Source: Paramacrobiotus metropolitanus | Lineage: Eukaryota > Tardigrada > Eutardigrada > Parachela > Macrobiotidae | Reading direction: 5' to 3' | Assembly: GCF_019649055.1 (NCBI RefSeq) | Contig: NW_026570365.1 | Coordinates: 235,543-299,542, forward strand | Length of the DNA stretch: 64,000 bases | In this document: positions 1-11,720 of the stretch, piece by piece | Position numbering within the stretch: the stretch's first letter is position 1 | How the letters are laid out: every line of letters begins with the position of its first letter | The notes under the pieces: generated by a model | Databases searched by the model: none | Told to the model about the DNA's origin: nothing | What the model saw: only the letters and a program-made list of their open reading frames with translations | Program-made: the position numbers and the translations under genes

Positions 1-689
1 GCTGAGCAAAACAGTCAGCCACAAAAAAATCTAATGAAATTTCAAATGCAGTTAGCACTACGGCGATTTCTATCATTTCACAGCTAAGATACTTCGACTA
101 TAATGATCTATAATGATTTTCGCCCATATCCTTGTTGGTGACTGCGTCACCATGAAGCCCCTCATGGTTCTAAAACTAACGCAAACCAGCCCACGAGCGC
201 AAAAACAACATGATCTGGATATTTATTCTCGGTAGGTTCAGCATTTCTTCGGATGACTCTTGTCATATTTACAAACACAACCCGGATGAGATTTCAGTAT
301 AACCGTAGTAGCAATATACGTAAAAGCTAAGAAAATTGTCGTGGGCGGCAATTCCCCGTTGGACTGCAGCTCAGAAATGAACTCCTCCCGATTATACACG
401 GTAAAAAACTATAAGTACAGGAGATGTCCAGTGGTGTGCGATGTGTGTCAAAATGCAGGCTTTAGCACTGTTTGTTTTTTGAGCCGCTCATAGGCAGTAG
501 TAAGCAGGTACTGCACAGGTGCCGTGCAGGCCCGTTCTGGATATGCTGAGTGCATACCCTCTGTACTTTTCAGTGATCCACATTTTTTTATTCTTCATTC
601 CCTTATTATGAAATATTCAAATTATTAGTATCACTGACGATATCGTCTTGTTACACATTCTTTGTGTCACTTATTATTCTATCGAAAAC
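1..689. other. no gene recognised
   Basis: I see no open frame with protein-like composition, no convincing splice-bounded exon and no repeat structure here. The right edge runs into the retroelement remnant. Confidence 0.4.
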
Positions 690-1290
690 CTGACGTTTCG
701 GCCAAATAGCAGATCTGCCCGCCTCACAGCCAAACCAGAGGATGTTTATTTTGTTGGTTGCGTGGCAGTACTTGTTTCAGAGTCAGTGCACCCGCCATGG
801 TTTTTGCCGCTGAATTCAGTCAAGCATGGCCAAGAATAGCGATGAACAGCATAGCCAAGAATTGTTGTGAAAGAGCTGGCTTTCCTTGTCAGCTGGAAGC
901 CTGGAACCGACTGGGCTATCAAGCACAGAGGGAAAAAGACCCGACGGGATGACGCTGATACCTGTCCGCCAGGGCAAACCGCTGGTTTGGGACGTAACAA
1001 GCTGGTGTACTGTTGCAGATTCTCACGTTACCGGAAGCTCGAAGAAAGCCGGAAGTGTGGCGCAACTGGCAAAAAATTCCAAACGCCGGACGTACTTGTT
1101 TTTGGAATACGGATACCTCTTCTATCCTCTGGTTACTGAGACGCTGGGAGTTTTTGGTCCTGCGTTTAGTGAACTACTGCATTTCATGGGCCGCAAAATT
1201 CCGGACTTAACGGGTGAAGCGCGTTCTAATGCTTTCCTCAAGCAGCGTTTTAGTTTAGCTGTCGTCAAAGGGAATGCTACGGCTGTTTGA
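690..1290 (+). pseudogene. decayed C-terminal fragment of a non-LTR-type reverse transcriptase protein
   Basis: This is a remnant of the same family as the copy at 46635-48409. Two frames carry the match. About 758-952 aligns with the region after the zinc-binding motif (GFPCQLEAW against GIPAKLEPR in the other copy). 886-1290 aligns with the C-terminal domain: RRPDG, LVWDV, then ETLGVFGPA and FLKQRFSLA. The RPDG followed by WDV/WDA pattern resembles the PD-(D/E)XK nuclease fold at the C-terminus of R2/NeSL-type elements; that assignment is inference. A frameshift near 940 separates the two parts and the catalytic RT core is absent. An AATAAA lies at 1411-1416, as also follows the other copy. 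It is a dead fragment, not a host gene. Confidence 0.75.
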
Positions 1291-1566
1291 GTGCCTTGCC
1301 TTTCTACTTGAGAGAGGATAGGGATTTTGGCTGTTTTTTTAATGTTTAATTTTTAAAAATTAAGTAGTGTACCAGCGCTTGCAATTATTGTTATTCGGGT
1401 GGCTATTGCCAATAAAGTATTGATTCAGTCAAGTGTGGCTGCTGCAGAGGGAATGCATATTTTTATCTTTGAAGTTTGAGCTCTTGGTTCCACCTTTTTG
1501 TTATTCTCATCCCGTTTTGTGAATAAAACTTTTCGTTTTCACTTTTCTGGAATAATTTAACGAAAG

Positions 1567-1632
1567 TGCTATGCGCCCGGAAATTTTCCGGGCGCATAGC
1601 AGATTTCCCTGTTGTATTACAGGGAAATCTGC
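1567..1632. repeat. two adjoining perfect hairpins
   Basis: The first hairpin (1567-1601) has 17-nt arms around one central base and is GC-rich. The second (1599-1632) has 14-nt perfect arms around a 6-nt loop, with a pyrimidine-rich left arm. They share three bases (GCA), so forming both fully is mutually restrictive. They lie about 280 nt after the stop of the retroelement remnant, so they could be part of its 3' tail, a tiny foldback insert or an RNA structure. Arms and positions are read directly; function is unknown. Confidence 0.85.
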
Positions 1633-2373
1633 GATATCGCATGTTTTAATTGAGTTTGCTATTTTTGCTAATTGCATTATAATAATTTTGCATTCGAGTT
1701 CGCGTTAAGGTTTATTTATTAGGCTGGGTCCGGATGAAAGATTAAAGCAGATGCCATGATAAACGATAAAAAAATCTGAGCGCCAAATGGCCGCACTCTC
1801 TAAGCCCTGCGGAGCCCGCAGCACGAGGATCCGATCCTTGACGATATCGTCCCTACCATTGATGACGCAGAGTTACTCTAAAGTAAGTTTACGAATAAGA
1901 ATTAAACATTAGTTTCAGCGCTTGTGTACTTTAAAAAGTTATATCAGCCTTTAAAAAAAAAGCTTAATTGCTGAATATACATAACTCACATATTATTTGC
2001 ATTTATTGCATATTTGAGCTCGATGCCTTGATCGCTGGTTCTGAAGCAGCTTGGTAAACTGCTAAAATGCATTTCGGTTATATAGCCAGTTGATTATGTA
2101 TTCCAGAAATTACTGAAAATTCTGCAACAGCTTTGAAACGATAAGAAAGAAATGGAGGAACATTTAACTTTTGGATGTTGTTTTTTAGCAAGTAACGAAA
2201 TCGTTAGATTGAAGAGCCGAAAAAACTGCGGGCGGTCGGCAATATTGCAACAGCAACCATCAGAAATGATGCAAATTGTGCAACTGCGTGAAGAGCGAGT
2301 TTCTGTATGTCTGCTGTATAGCAAAAACTGTTAAACTTTTTTTTTTTAATATCTGCTTGATTTCTTTTTGCAG
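1633..2373. other. mostly non-coding; possible short exons
   Basis: Two weak exon-like stretches may belong with the terminal exon at 2374. One is 1785-1880, an ATG-led frame ending at GTAAGT. The other is about 2194-2304, bounded by TTTTTTAG and GTATGT, and Q/E-rich in translation. Their phases do not join cleanly to the 2374 exon, so I do not build a gene from them. Confidence 0.2.
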
Positions 2374-2480
2374 TGCATTTGGATGGGCTCGGATGCAACG
2401 TGACAAGCGGTGATCGCCTGTATCGTACGATGAATGCGTGGAAGAAGAAGGCCTTCGAAGGTTTCAGAACACCAATTTAA
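2374..2480 (+). CDS. candidate terminal coding exon, unrecognised protein
   Basis: A strong acceptor (pyrimidine tract then TTTTTGCAG) ends at 2373. It is followed by an open frame that begins with two bases of a split codon and encodes 34 residues, including SGDRLYRTMNAWKKKAFEGF, before TAA at 2478. Composition looks protein-like. No preceding exon with matching phase was found with confidence, so this is an exon call only. The protein family is not recognised. It could be chance. Confidence 0.3.
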
Positions 2481-3403
2481 GGATTAGATTAAAGACAATA
2501 TTGTCAGACGTTTCTTGTTTGGTTGGTAAAAAGTGTTTTTTTGAAGTTTAGTATCAGAGCGCCCAATGACTAGAAAATCAATAAATTCGTGATTTTGGAT
2601 TGTACCCCAGAGTATCGCTTTTTGTTTTATTTTTCTGCGTGTTTGAAGTTTTTTCAAGGCGGTAATTAATTTGTTGATTTTTGTTTGTTTTTTTACTGAT
2701 GGAATCCGGGTACGATATCGTAATAAAAGAACTGAATGGCGAACGTTGATTCTCAGACTTTTTAGTGCGCTTCTTGACACGTTTAGCACGTTCAAAGGCC
2801 ATAGTTGGAGACGTCTTTGTGTATGTCAAAAGCGGCTCCATAAGTATATTGAAACTATTTGTAGCTGCGGCATCTCACCAGTGCACTGCATAGGTAATCC
2901 GCAGCACTGTTCAACGTTTAAAAGCTGCTTAAGCGGCGTTAAAAAAGTGCCTACCGTAGAATCGGGCATTGGGTTATTCATGGCGAATTACTTTTAAAGC
3001 GGCTGAAACAATAATTAGCACGATTCACAGCAGCTGGCTTGTCCGACATCCGCAAACGCCACGATAAAAGACAAGGATCGTTGTAGTGCAAACCAGAACA
3101 ATTTCCGGAAAACGTATCATTTTTTTACTTGATTTCATACTCGTACTCACTTTTTTAGGATTTTACCCCCTCATAAAATGGCATAATTGCTTTAAAAAAT
3201 CCGTTTACTGGTTTCCGCTTTTCCAGTAGTTTCGCTTTTGAGCGATACATATTTCAACCTTATTTCCCAAGCAACAGAATGACTTTTCAAATTAATACTG
3301 GTTCAACTGGCGATTGTTTTGCTAATGCATCATTGCCCAACGGCAGCAACACACTGAATGCCTCCGGGGCTTTTCCCCCGGCAAAGCAACCTGAACCGTT
3401 TAC
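2481..3403. other. no gene recognised
   Basis: The stretch is AT-rich. The open frames seen (for example 2671-2997) are low in protein character and lack supporting splice sites or family resemblance. Confidence 0.35.
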
Positions 3404-4240
3404 TTGGGCAATTTGTACCTAATTTTGACCATAATCAGCTGTTCCAGCAACAGTTCCCTCCTATGTCAAATCTCCCCAACTCTGGACACCTTTAACAGCT
3501 ACATTGTGACCTTGTCAGCACTGGATTCCTCAAGTCCTGCACCAGTAACGTGGCGCACATCAGCAATTACCTGCAGTTCCGCTGGGCGTTCGGTGAATAC
3601 GGTTGCTTGTTCGTGCTTTACTGCTCGCAAATTGCCAGTGCGTGTATTGTGTCAGCTCACGCCCTCATCAGCATCGACCGGCTGTGGGCGGTGACTTCTC
3701 CATTCAGTTACCGTGTGCGGCACATGAGAAACTGGCGGCCACGCTAATCGTGGCGGTGATGGTCGTCATCAATGTGTTGTCGTTGCCAGTATTTCTCCAT
3801 GACGACAGCCGCGCCCGTGGTGCCACACTCGGAATTTGTGCATTTACAACTTTAGCTATAATTACTTTTACAACGTCCTCTACGCATACATCACGCATCC
3901 GTTGCCGCAAGCGCTGGTCACCGTTATCAATCCTGTTGTTGTTTGGAAAGTGAGAAATCTGCGTAAAACCTGTGTTGACACAGTTACACAGGCTGTAAGT
4001 GTCATGCCTCGGATTGGTGCGACCACTGTGCCGGTGGGTAGTCCCCACAGAAACGTTTACCTCCAAGACGAAAGCCGTGCTGGGCGTTGGCTGTCGTGAA
4101 TATACTATTCTCGTTGGACTGTACCCTGAATCCTCCGCTCTGCATGCTGGCTTCCAAGCAGTGGCGTCAAGCACCTGGGCAGTATATTCGCTGCTTACCG
4201 CGGAAGCAAAAAAAACCCCTGCAAAACGATGTTTGTAGAA
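3404..4240 (+). pseudogene. broken class A GPCR of the NRLWA-type cluster
   Basis: Segments of a seven-transmembrane receptor lie in order but in changing frames. TM1 starts with GNLYLILTI at 3404 and TM2 (FNSYIVTLSALD) follows near 3490. TM3 with IDRLWAVTSPFSY (the DRY region) lies at about 3625-3715. TM4 (LIVAVMVVINVLSLP) begins near 3740. A TM5-like stretch with HPLPQALVTVINP sits near 3890, and TM7 with LDCTLNPPLCML near 4110-4150. Frame changes are needed near 3520, 3720, 3830 and 4080. TM6 is missing between the third intracellular loop and TM7. The IDRLWA...P..Y pattern matches the open receptors at 8105 and 11721, so it is a paralog. The frameshifts show no plausible intron signals, hence pseudogene, although assembly errors could explain some of them. 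Confidence 0.7.
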
Positions 4241-5197
4241 AGCCGTTAAAAATGTTTGCCCAAATGTCACACTTGAGCACCTATTTTGAAATAATATTAT
4301 GTATTGACTGTTGTAAGAGTATAATATATGTAATAATACATTGTATTGCAATAATAGAATCCTCTGTCATTTTATTCTGTTACGCCATATGCCAAAGCTG
4401 AATCTTCTGCTGTATAATATCACCCCGGTCAACTGGAAACAGGCTTGACGCCTAAAAACGTATTCTTAATATTTCATCATCGTGGTCATTTTTTACTTTA
4501 CCACTTTTCACTAGGCTTAGTTCCTTATTTCGAGGTGGGTTTTTTATTTTAAGGGGTCGCTGTTGATAAAATACAAGAACAATGCCCTTAAAGCGTCTAC
4601 CGAAATAGCTGGCTTGATACAGCGCTTCCATGGAGCAAAACGCCTTTTCACGTTGGAAAAGGATGCGAGGTCACGAGGCAGCTAAGATTACAATTACCAA
4701 AATTCAGAAGCAACATTACTGTTCACTGTGCGCCCAGATCGCAGTTCTGGTTTACTAGAACGTCCCCGACGAACTGAAAACTGATTAGAAGAAGTTTTGC
4801 CAGCTTTCAGTAATAACTGCACTGGCATGCTGCGCTCATGTTAAAGTGGTCAGCACAGATGACCACAACATGTTAAGCCAACATTCATTCGCTTTAATAC
4901 GGTAAATCTACTGTTTTGTGCATTAAAGCGAATTTTACGTAGAATTGCCTCTAACAGTTACAATGCAAGTGAAGATTACGCCGTTTTATCCATAGTTTAG
5001 CATTTCAGTGACAATTTAATCATACGACTGCCAGTATACCTTGTTTTACGAAAAAAAGTGCACCCTTGAGCTAACAAACCTACGCTAATAACCAGAAAAT
5101 GCAGTCTAATTTATTTTGTCAGGTTGAAAGGGGTAGCCTAAACTTAAAGTACTGCTTTTGCCCCTCGCTCCTTGCCGTCTCAGTTTGCCTTTGTCAG
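4241..5197. other. no gene recognised
   Basis: I found no supported exon, repeat or RNA gene. The sequence between the GPCR remnant and the candidate exon at 5198 looks like ordinary intergenic DNA. Confidence 0.35.
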
Positions 5198-5387
5198 CTT
5201 TGCCGCCGCGAATACCTTCACCGTCCGAACTTACCGCCGAAAAGCTCTAAAATGGTTGCGTAAAGATACCTTATACCGAGAATGTCTTGTCACTAGGAAC
5301 GAAATGGAAGTGGACTCCGTTGACTCGGATACGGACGAGCCTGGATTTTCGGCTTCACTTATTAGCATTTTCACTGTTATGTTAACA
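5198..5387 (+). CDS. candidate internal exon, unrecognised protein
   Basis: An open frame is bounded by TTTGCCTTTGTCAG on the left and GTAAGA on the right. It encodes about 63 residues with a basic start (YRRKALKWLRKDTLYRE), an acidic middle (EVDSVDSDTDE) and a hydrophobic end. The antisense strand also has an exon-like frame ending at GTAAGT (5229), so strand is not certain. No partner exons were found and no family is recognised. Confidence 0.25.
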
Positions 5388-5953
5388 GTAAGAAAATTAT
5401 TAACTATTATTCAAACGTTCCATTTGAACCACGCTTATCGTGCAAACAATCTAGTCATTTTGCTGTTGCCGTTCTTACTGTTATTCTGACAGTAAGATAA
5501 GCGGGATTATTTGGAATCTGTGATTAATAATTATTAATTTTCTTCCGCCATTTCTGTATATGACAGTGTTCTGTAGGCTATAAAGTGCGAATCACCGCTA
5601 TTTCTGACCGACTCAAAATTGAATAATTTTTGTGCCGGTACAATCAATGTAAAGCTGTTGAAAACCCAAAATTTAGACGAAGTAACGGCGTCGATGGTAC
5701 CGTTCGGTCAGTCTTAATTTCGCATCAGACTGAAGGTGAAAATGCAATTAAAAAAAGTATTAAAGCAAAGTAAAACAGCGGCAACCAACAGATTTCTGCA
5801 TTATTGCGAGTCCGTTCTTTTTTAGAGAAACAGGGTGCTGAACATTCCTATTTTCTGGTTCCGTAAAGTTCGTTCACTTACAATCAGGCTATGGTGAAAT
5901 GAAAAAGGCAACGCTTTTGTATATAATAGTTTAAATGCGAGCGCTCAGTAGCG
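5388..5953. other. no gene recognised
   Basis: AT-rich DNA between the candidate exon and the inverted-repeat element. One small hairpin around an ACAGTAAG motif lies near 5475-5500. Nothing else is visible. Confidence 0.35.
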
Positions 5954-6728
5954 TTGTTAACGGTGCGATGCGGTGTACACCGGTGTGCCGTCGGTGCGGT
6001 TTTTTGCAAGAAATCGCACTTACCTTACCGGTGTAAAGCGAAAACCGCACCGGACGGTGCGGTGAAAAATAAAAATCGCACCGCAATTTTTCACACCGCA
6101 CCGCACCGGTTTATACCGGTGTAGCGCACTTTAGTTGCCCAAGAACAACAAATTACCGACTTTATTACTTATCAATTTCCAGAACTTCTTGACACTACTA
6201 GCGCTAAGCCTTCTAAGGGCATCGCTAATAGGATGTATCTAGTCGTAGCAAAACTGTCACGACGTAAAATATCGAAAACAAATTCTCTAAGAGTTTTGTG
6301 ACGAAAACAGACTCAATGTAGAGCGTGGAAAATCAAGCCGCCATATTGTTTGCGCAGCAATGCTACATTTTCGTTTTTATGGCAACCCGGTTGCTGCAGC
6401 AGCTACAAGTTGAAACTAGGGAGTAGGGAGTGTGAGTGAGCACTGTACGATTTAGACGTACGATCGTCACAGCCCGTGCTTCCCGTGGGCGTGAGCACAG
6501 CGTGCAGCGTCATCGCATAATAAAGTATTATTAATTTATGATAATTATGAATTTAAGAATATCGTCGATTAACCGGTGTGCGTCAACGCGGTTTCCCCAA
6601 CGCACCGGTGTGCGCCGGTGCGGTTTTTCTCAAAAACCGCACCGCCTGTACCAATTTATTTTTCAAAATCGCACCGCAATTTTTTCATATTGCACCGGTG
6701 CACTGGTAAAAAACCGCACCGTTAACAA
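5954..6728. mobile_element. non-autonomous DNA transposon with inverted ends and internal GC-rich palindromes
   Basis: The ends are inverted copies of TTGTTAACGGTGCG (5954 on the left; complement ending at 6728). Just inside each end lies a block of about 160 bp built from variants of ACCGGTGCGGTTTTT and its complement (about 5965-6125 and 6570-6725). The blocks form hairpins with each other and within themselves. Flanks share TAGCG, compatible with a worn 8-bp target duplication as made by hAT transposases, but this is not exact. No transposase frame lies inside. I read it as a hAT-type MITE; the class is inference. Confidence 0.7.
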
Positions 6729-8104
6729 TCTTAGCGAGCAGCCTTATAATGAAAGGTTAGATACGGTAAAGTATTGACGGTGATTCAGTAATTTACGGTA
6801 AGACACCGGTAAAGGCTTTTGCAACGGCGTCTTTCGATGGTAATTTGGGACAGTAAAGGTATCCATGGCGGCAAAGACAAAGGTAAAGGTGACAATGGCA
6901 AACTAAAATGGGCGGCGAATGTGCTGTCAGGCAGTTTTACGGATTAACGGAATATGCTGGTACTGTAGTTAATTTTACGGGTTAGCCAGTAACCGGTACT
7001 ACTTGGTACACTAAAATACTAAAACTAAACAAAAAAATAAAAAAAGTACTGAAATAAAAACTCACTAAAATTACTAAAATTTTGTAATCGGTTAGCGACG
7101 TTAGCGCAGTACTCACACCTCACATTCTATCGTTCTAGTAAATCAAATTTAATTGTGTGACGCTGTATTAATTTATTCCTAAAGCCAATACCAGCTTTTG
7201 TTATTTGATACAAACAGTTTCTCAATGCTGTAAAAAATTATTTTGCAATATTACTTACTCTTATGCTATTTCTAATTGGTTTTTCGTAATTACTTGGTAG
7301 CTGGTAATTTGCATGAAAATATCAAACAGTGGCTGACTTCCCGAAATCCTTTTATTCGGTTTATTATAAGCCAAGCGAAAATAATATCACTGCAACAATA
7401 GGAAAACAAATGAAAACATGCTGTTGCTTCAGAGAATATGAGGAAACATGTACTTTTCCAAGTCCACTGACAGTCCACCGTCCAAACAGCAACTGCTCTC
7501 ACTCGTCCGACCTCCAGTTCTATGACGAGTAGAAGTATAGCAGACCATGTGCGGAATGTCTAAGGAAATTAGAACAGGAAATTGGAAATTAAATGGGCTA
7601 AACCAGCAGATGGAATTGTCTGGGTTCACTGATTCTTTTGATGGTTTTTCTTTGTAAATGTTTATCGTGGAAGTTTCCGATGATCCACCCGGTGCATACG
7701 ATCAATATTTCCTCATTTTATCTCTAGCTTACGACGAACTGCACAATATTACCGCAAAATTCAAGCAAATTCAATTTTACCGCATTCAATGCACCACTTT
7801 ATGTAATACGTACATACAAATTTCTGTGTAATTAAGACATTCTTACCTAGCGCTGCCTTACTTCTCTGCTGTCCCATAAAAAAAATTAATAGAATTCCTT
7901 CGACGCGGGTTTAAGGCTTAGTGTCGTTAAACCCAGTTAGTTAATCATCCAAGTAATAATGATGAGGAGCATCATATACATAATGCAGCAGCATAATTTA
8001 AGCCGTAGAACTCTCCTCTACACGAAATCCAACTGTATGCCGTCACGCGAAAGGTCATTCATCACAAGCTGCATTGCATACAACTGCTTACTTGCGGATA
8101 TTCT
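6729..8104. other. no gene recognised; 3' flank of the minus-strand GPCR
   Basis: The open frames at 7290-7630 overlap on both strands and lack family resemblance. A GTAAGC on the minus strand near 8083 lies after the GPCR stop codon, so it could only matter for a 3' UTR intron. Confidence 0.35.
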
Positions 8105-9112
8105 TCAATGCCGCTGTACAAAAACAGTACGCACGTCGGAGACAATGCTGGTGGACAGCAACGGATCCAGGATAGACTGGATGATCCACAAAACATCCAA
8201 GGCGCCCACGACGTCATCATTTACCGTCACACCCCCGATCTGCAGCAACTGGCACACCTGGTAGGGCGTCCATGTGACAACCAAACTGCAGGTCAACAGG
8301 GTGAGGATGAAAAAGGCTCGGCTATTTTGCCGACGCGTCTTCTTCAGCGCTGCAGGAGCCTCACCGCTGGTTCCATTATCTGTCGGGCGTGACTGTAGTT
8401 CGATTTCCGGTGCATCAGGACGCGTTTTCAGACGCATCCGCTGTCTGACTACCAGGCAGACGTAGGATCCGGCCACAAAGGCAATTGGAGCCAGAAACAA
8501 GAAGGTCTGCACCATCAGCTGCCAGGGTCGTTGGGCGTCGCCATTGACTTCGCATTCTCTCCCCATTATTCGGAAGAAAAGGGAATCCCGGACGAGACCA
8601 GGCAAAATCCATGCATGCACGTAAATGAAGGCGCCAGTCGTCAAAACAAAGCTGGTGGTCATCGTGTGCCGGTGGCGGTAGTTGTAGGGAAAGATCATCG
8701 CCCATAGCCGGTTCACTGTGATGAGAAGGTGGGCATGCATCTCCCAGCCGGCAAAAACGTAGTTGCAGTACAAGAAAAAATCACAGGCTGCCCACGAGAG
8801 CGTCCACCGATCGCAAGAGAGCTCGAAGAGGATGTCCAGTGGATTCTCCAGGATGGCCATGGCCAGGTTTGCTAGGAGAAGGTTGGCTATGTATGGTTTG
8901 AATGAACCACTGATTGCGGTGGTGCGGTAAAGGCTGGCGAGGCCGGCGGTATTGCAAACAATCACTAATACCATGGCAGCGATCTCTATGGCAGCCAGTG
9001 GATCGCCCCAGTAACTGTAATGGAGGCAGGCATAGTCCAGGCTGCTGTTATCGGTGGCGTTTGACCAATGCGCACCACTCGTTGTAGCATTATTACAGCT
9101 TCGGTCATCCAT
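8105..9112 (-). CDS. rhodopsin-like (class A) orphan GPCR, single exon
   Basis: This is an open single-exon seven-transmembrane receptor of 335 residues. The ATG at 9112 opens an N-terminus with three possible glycosylation sites (NAT, NAT, NSS). TM1 starts near residue 40, and TM2 (IANLLLANLAMAI) near 76. TM3 follows an extracellular Cys and ends in VNRLWAM, replacing the usual DRY. TM4 starts near 155, TM5 near 203 and TM6 (with TWTPYQ) near 273. TM7 has ILDPLL in place of NPxxY. The third intracellular loop is about 50 residues with KTRR at its end. The ligand is unknown. The NR(L/F)WA...P..YR..H pattern is shared with the receptors at 3404, 11721 and 14272, so these are a local family of divergent paralogs. 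It acts in the plasma membrane. Confidence 0.88.
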   Translation of the reverse strand: MDDRSCNNATTSGAHWSNATDNSSLDYACLHYSYWGDPLAAIEIAAMVLVIVCNTAGLASLYRTTAISGSFKPYIANLLLANLAMAILENPLDILFELSCDRWTLSWAACDFFLYCNYVFAGWEMHAHLLITVNRLWAMIFPYNYRHRHTMTTSFVLTTGAFIYVHAWILPGLVRDSLFFRIMGRECEVNGDAQRPWQLMVQTFLFLAPIAFVAGSYVCLVVRQRMRLKTRPDAPEIELQSRPTDNGTSGEAPAALKKTRRQNSRAFFILTLLTCSLVVTWTPYQVCQLLQIGGVTVNDDVVGALDVLWIIQSILDPLLSTSIVSDVRTVFVQRH

Positions 9113-11720
9113 TAGTCATCTGTTCTTCTACTCTTTTCACGTCGCATTAAAATTGAGGTTTTTCTTATTCTTATGTCAAGAGCAGGAATGCCGGGTAGCA
9201 AGCCATAAATGCAGGTCTCAATACTGCTACTTGTATACACTTACCCAGCTAATTTGACATTCTCCAGTTTCCTGGCAGAGCTAGGTTAGGCATACCTGGA
9301 AACCGCGGAGTGCCACCTAACCAGATACGGCAAACCGCTGTTAATTGGTCTCCCGGTGATAAATTGAATGACTGCGTTAATACTTAACGCATTGCTACCG
9401 CAACTCACCGGTCACGGTGTACAGCTTTGTCACGGAATAATTGGCATCCAGACTGGATTTAATAAGCGGGACAAGACGGGTTTAGCGCAAGCAGAAATAT
9501 GAGATTATTTTTGGGAAACCGGATATTCGTTAGTAGGTGCCGGAAGGGTGCAAGAAGGTGCCGGATGCGCCTGCTTTGGATTTCCGAACGGCCAGTGCAA
9601 GTAACAACCTTCGTCAACGTACTTCCGCAGCCTAGTCAAAAATGCACCGCAACGGCTCAAAAACCGAGTTTGCCCGGTCAGATGATGTTTGATGAATGTA
9701 GGTCATGTTATTTAGCCCGCTTCCGGTGAAGGAAACATATCTACTTAACATGGGATTCTAAACCCGTCTAAGGACAATATTGCAAACATTATTAAAACAC
9801 CCAGTTCAGCGTAGAACTGACTTGCGTCTTTAGGACACAAGCAACATTCTATGCAAAAACTTAAAAAAGATATCTTATCCATCGGCAATTTCGCACCCGT
9901 ACAATTGGGAGTGTGACATTTTCGCACTCAAGTTCGATGCGGGACTTTTTGTCGCGAAGACAGTCGGCGCGGACATGTGGATTGTGGGTTGAGGTATTTA
10001 GCTTGAGAATTTTCACTTGCAACATTTCGCCGCAAGACAAATGTGCGCTTAGTGGGCAGCTGGACACTGGATTTTAGTTTTAGTGTTTTACTCAGGTACT
10101 GATGCGGACGCGTTTGCGTTCAGGTTCCGGGTTCATTGACTATACTAATACGACACAAACAAAGCCCCGATAGGCCACATTTGCAATAAGATCCGCTGCT
10201 AATGGAAGCTAATCTGTGGCGCCGTTACTGCCTGGGCAAGGAGAATACCGGTATCCGGCCGGGATGGTGGGAAATTAGCTGTCTCCAAAATTACAAGAAA
10301 CTGGATTAAAATGCAGACTTAGACACACACCACTGGAGAAACTGCGCTGCGACCACCCAAAGGCATTCTGTGTTGCCAAAGGCACACTTATTACTCTGTA
10401 TTTGTATAATATGTAATACCTACTCTAGTCAGTAAAAACGTCAGCCGGGGTTAACTGAATAGTACGGTTGCTTGGCGTTCTTTTTTTCGCGCAAGGCGGC
10501 GCAGCTATCTGTACACAGACTTTGTTCACTTGCATTCAGTACCATTTCAACCAAATTCAATGAATACTGTATCAATGAATATTATATTCAATGAATATTA
10601 TACTGATTCTGTTCCAGGTATTTCTGCAATATCTCACGGGGAGGGGGCTATGGTAGCGCAGTGTTTGGCAAATTTGGGTGTAAAAGATGTACGTTGTGTA
10701 AATGATAAATAGGTACTTATGGGAAACTCAGAGATAAGTATATTTCAACATAGTACTTTCGGTTTATCGGTCTTAAAGTACTAAACATACTTCAAGACGG
10801 CCTCTGAGAAAAGCAGATATATTGCTGTTTGAAAATCACTGTTTGCAGTTTCGGGAAGAGCGAAAATGTTATAAGTTATGTTTGTTACGTATTACTTTTG
10901 CTGTCTAATTTTACAGTAATACAGTAGCAAAATACCGTTCTGCTCTCGCCCGGCGCCCAAATATAGCAGTGTCCCGAGGCAACTTTCCTTCTTGAAATAA
11001 AGGTTCAGTGGTGTAAGATAATAATCGTATCGATCGCGGTATCGTTCCCGGTATCTGATGCGGACTGATATAACCGTGCTCGTATTTTATAGAAAGTTTA
11101 GCAATATCTCTCCTGCATATTGTTGCGGACGCAAATGCTTCACTGGTCACGGAAGGAAATACGATAACTGATCCGGGAAACGTTATATTAGTGTTTCATT
11201 ACTTACTACCGCTAGAATGCAAAATCATCGAAAACTACACTGTCGGGTAATCAAGCAGTTTTCCTTGAAGTGACCTTCCATGCCTGAGCGCATTAATTTA
11301 TGTTTATTGCAAGGGAATGTCGCGATCAGAACACATATCAGCCTAATTATTATCACTTATACCGTGGCTACGTATCCCATATCGTGAAGCCGCTGCCGGC
11401 TGGCTCGAGTTAATTGTAGTGGTTCCGAAATCGGCGCTGGAGCGCGCCATAGCGCGCCATAGCGCGTGCGCGATCTAACAAGCGTTAATGAGCGTAAAAC
11501 AGTCAAAATAGACAAACAGTATTCGTGCAGTTCTCAGGAAATCAGCATGCAGTCTGCACTACTACACAAATAAATACCTGGTGTCACGGCTGTATTACCC
11601 GTTTCTTTAGCACACCTGGGAAACACTGTAGTTCCTACGCCATTACAGTGACTTTCCTGATGGCAGGAAGAAGTGAAACGTGTGAAGTCCACGCACAACT
11701 TCTTTTACTCGAAAATAAAA
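9113..11720. other. no gene recognised; 5' flanks of two divergent GPCR genes
   Basis: The space between the two head-to-head GPCR genes contains small open frames without protein character. There is also a short direct repeat of AGCGCGCCAT near 11442-11465. No TATA box or splice-bounded exon could be supported. Confidence 0.35.

Noticed and set aside
886-1290. Treated as a stand-alone host gene
   Set aside because: It aligns only with the C-terminus of the retroelement protein at 47108-48409 and needs a frameshift to extend upstream.
3890-3960. NPVVVW in the broken receptor read as the NPxxY motif of TM7
   Set aside because: Alignment with the neighbouring receptors places this stretch in TM5 (the HPLP proline fits). 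The better TM7 is near 4110 with CTLNPPLCML.
11673-11720. GTG at 11673 as the start of the second GPCR
   Set aside because: A eukaryotic start should be ATG; the first in-frame ATG is at 11721 and fits the N-terminus of the receptor.
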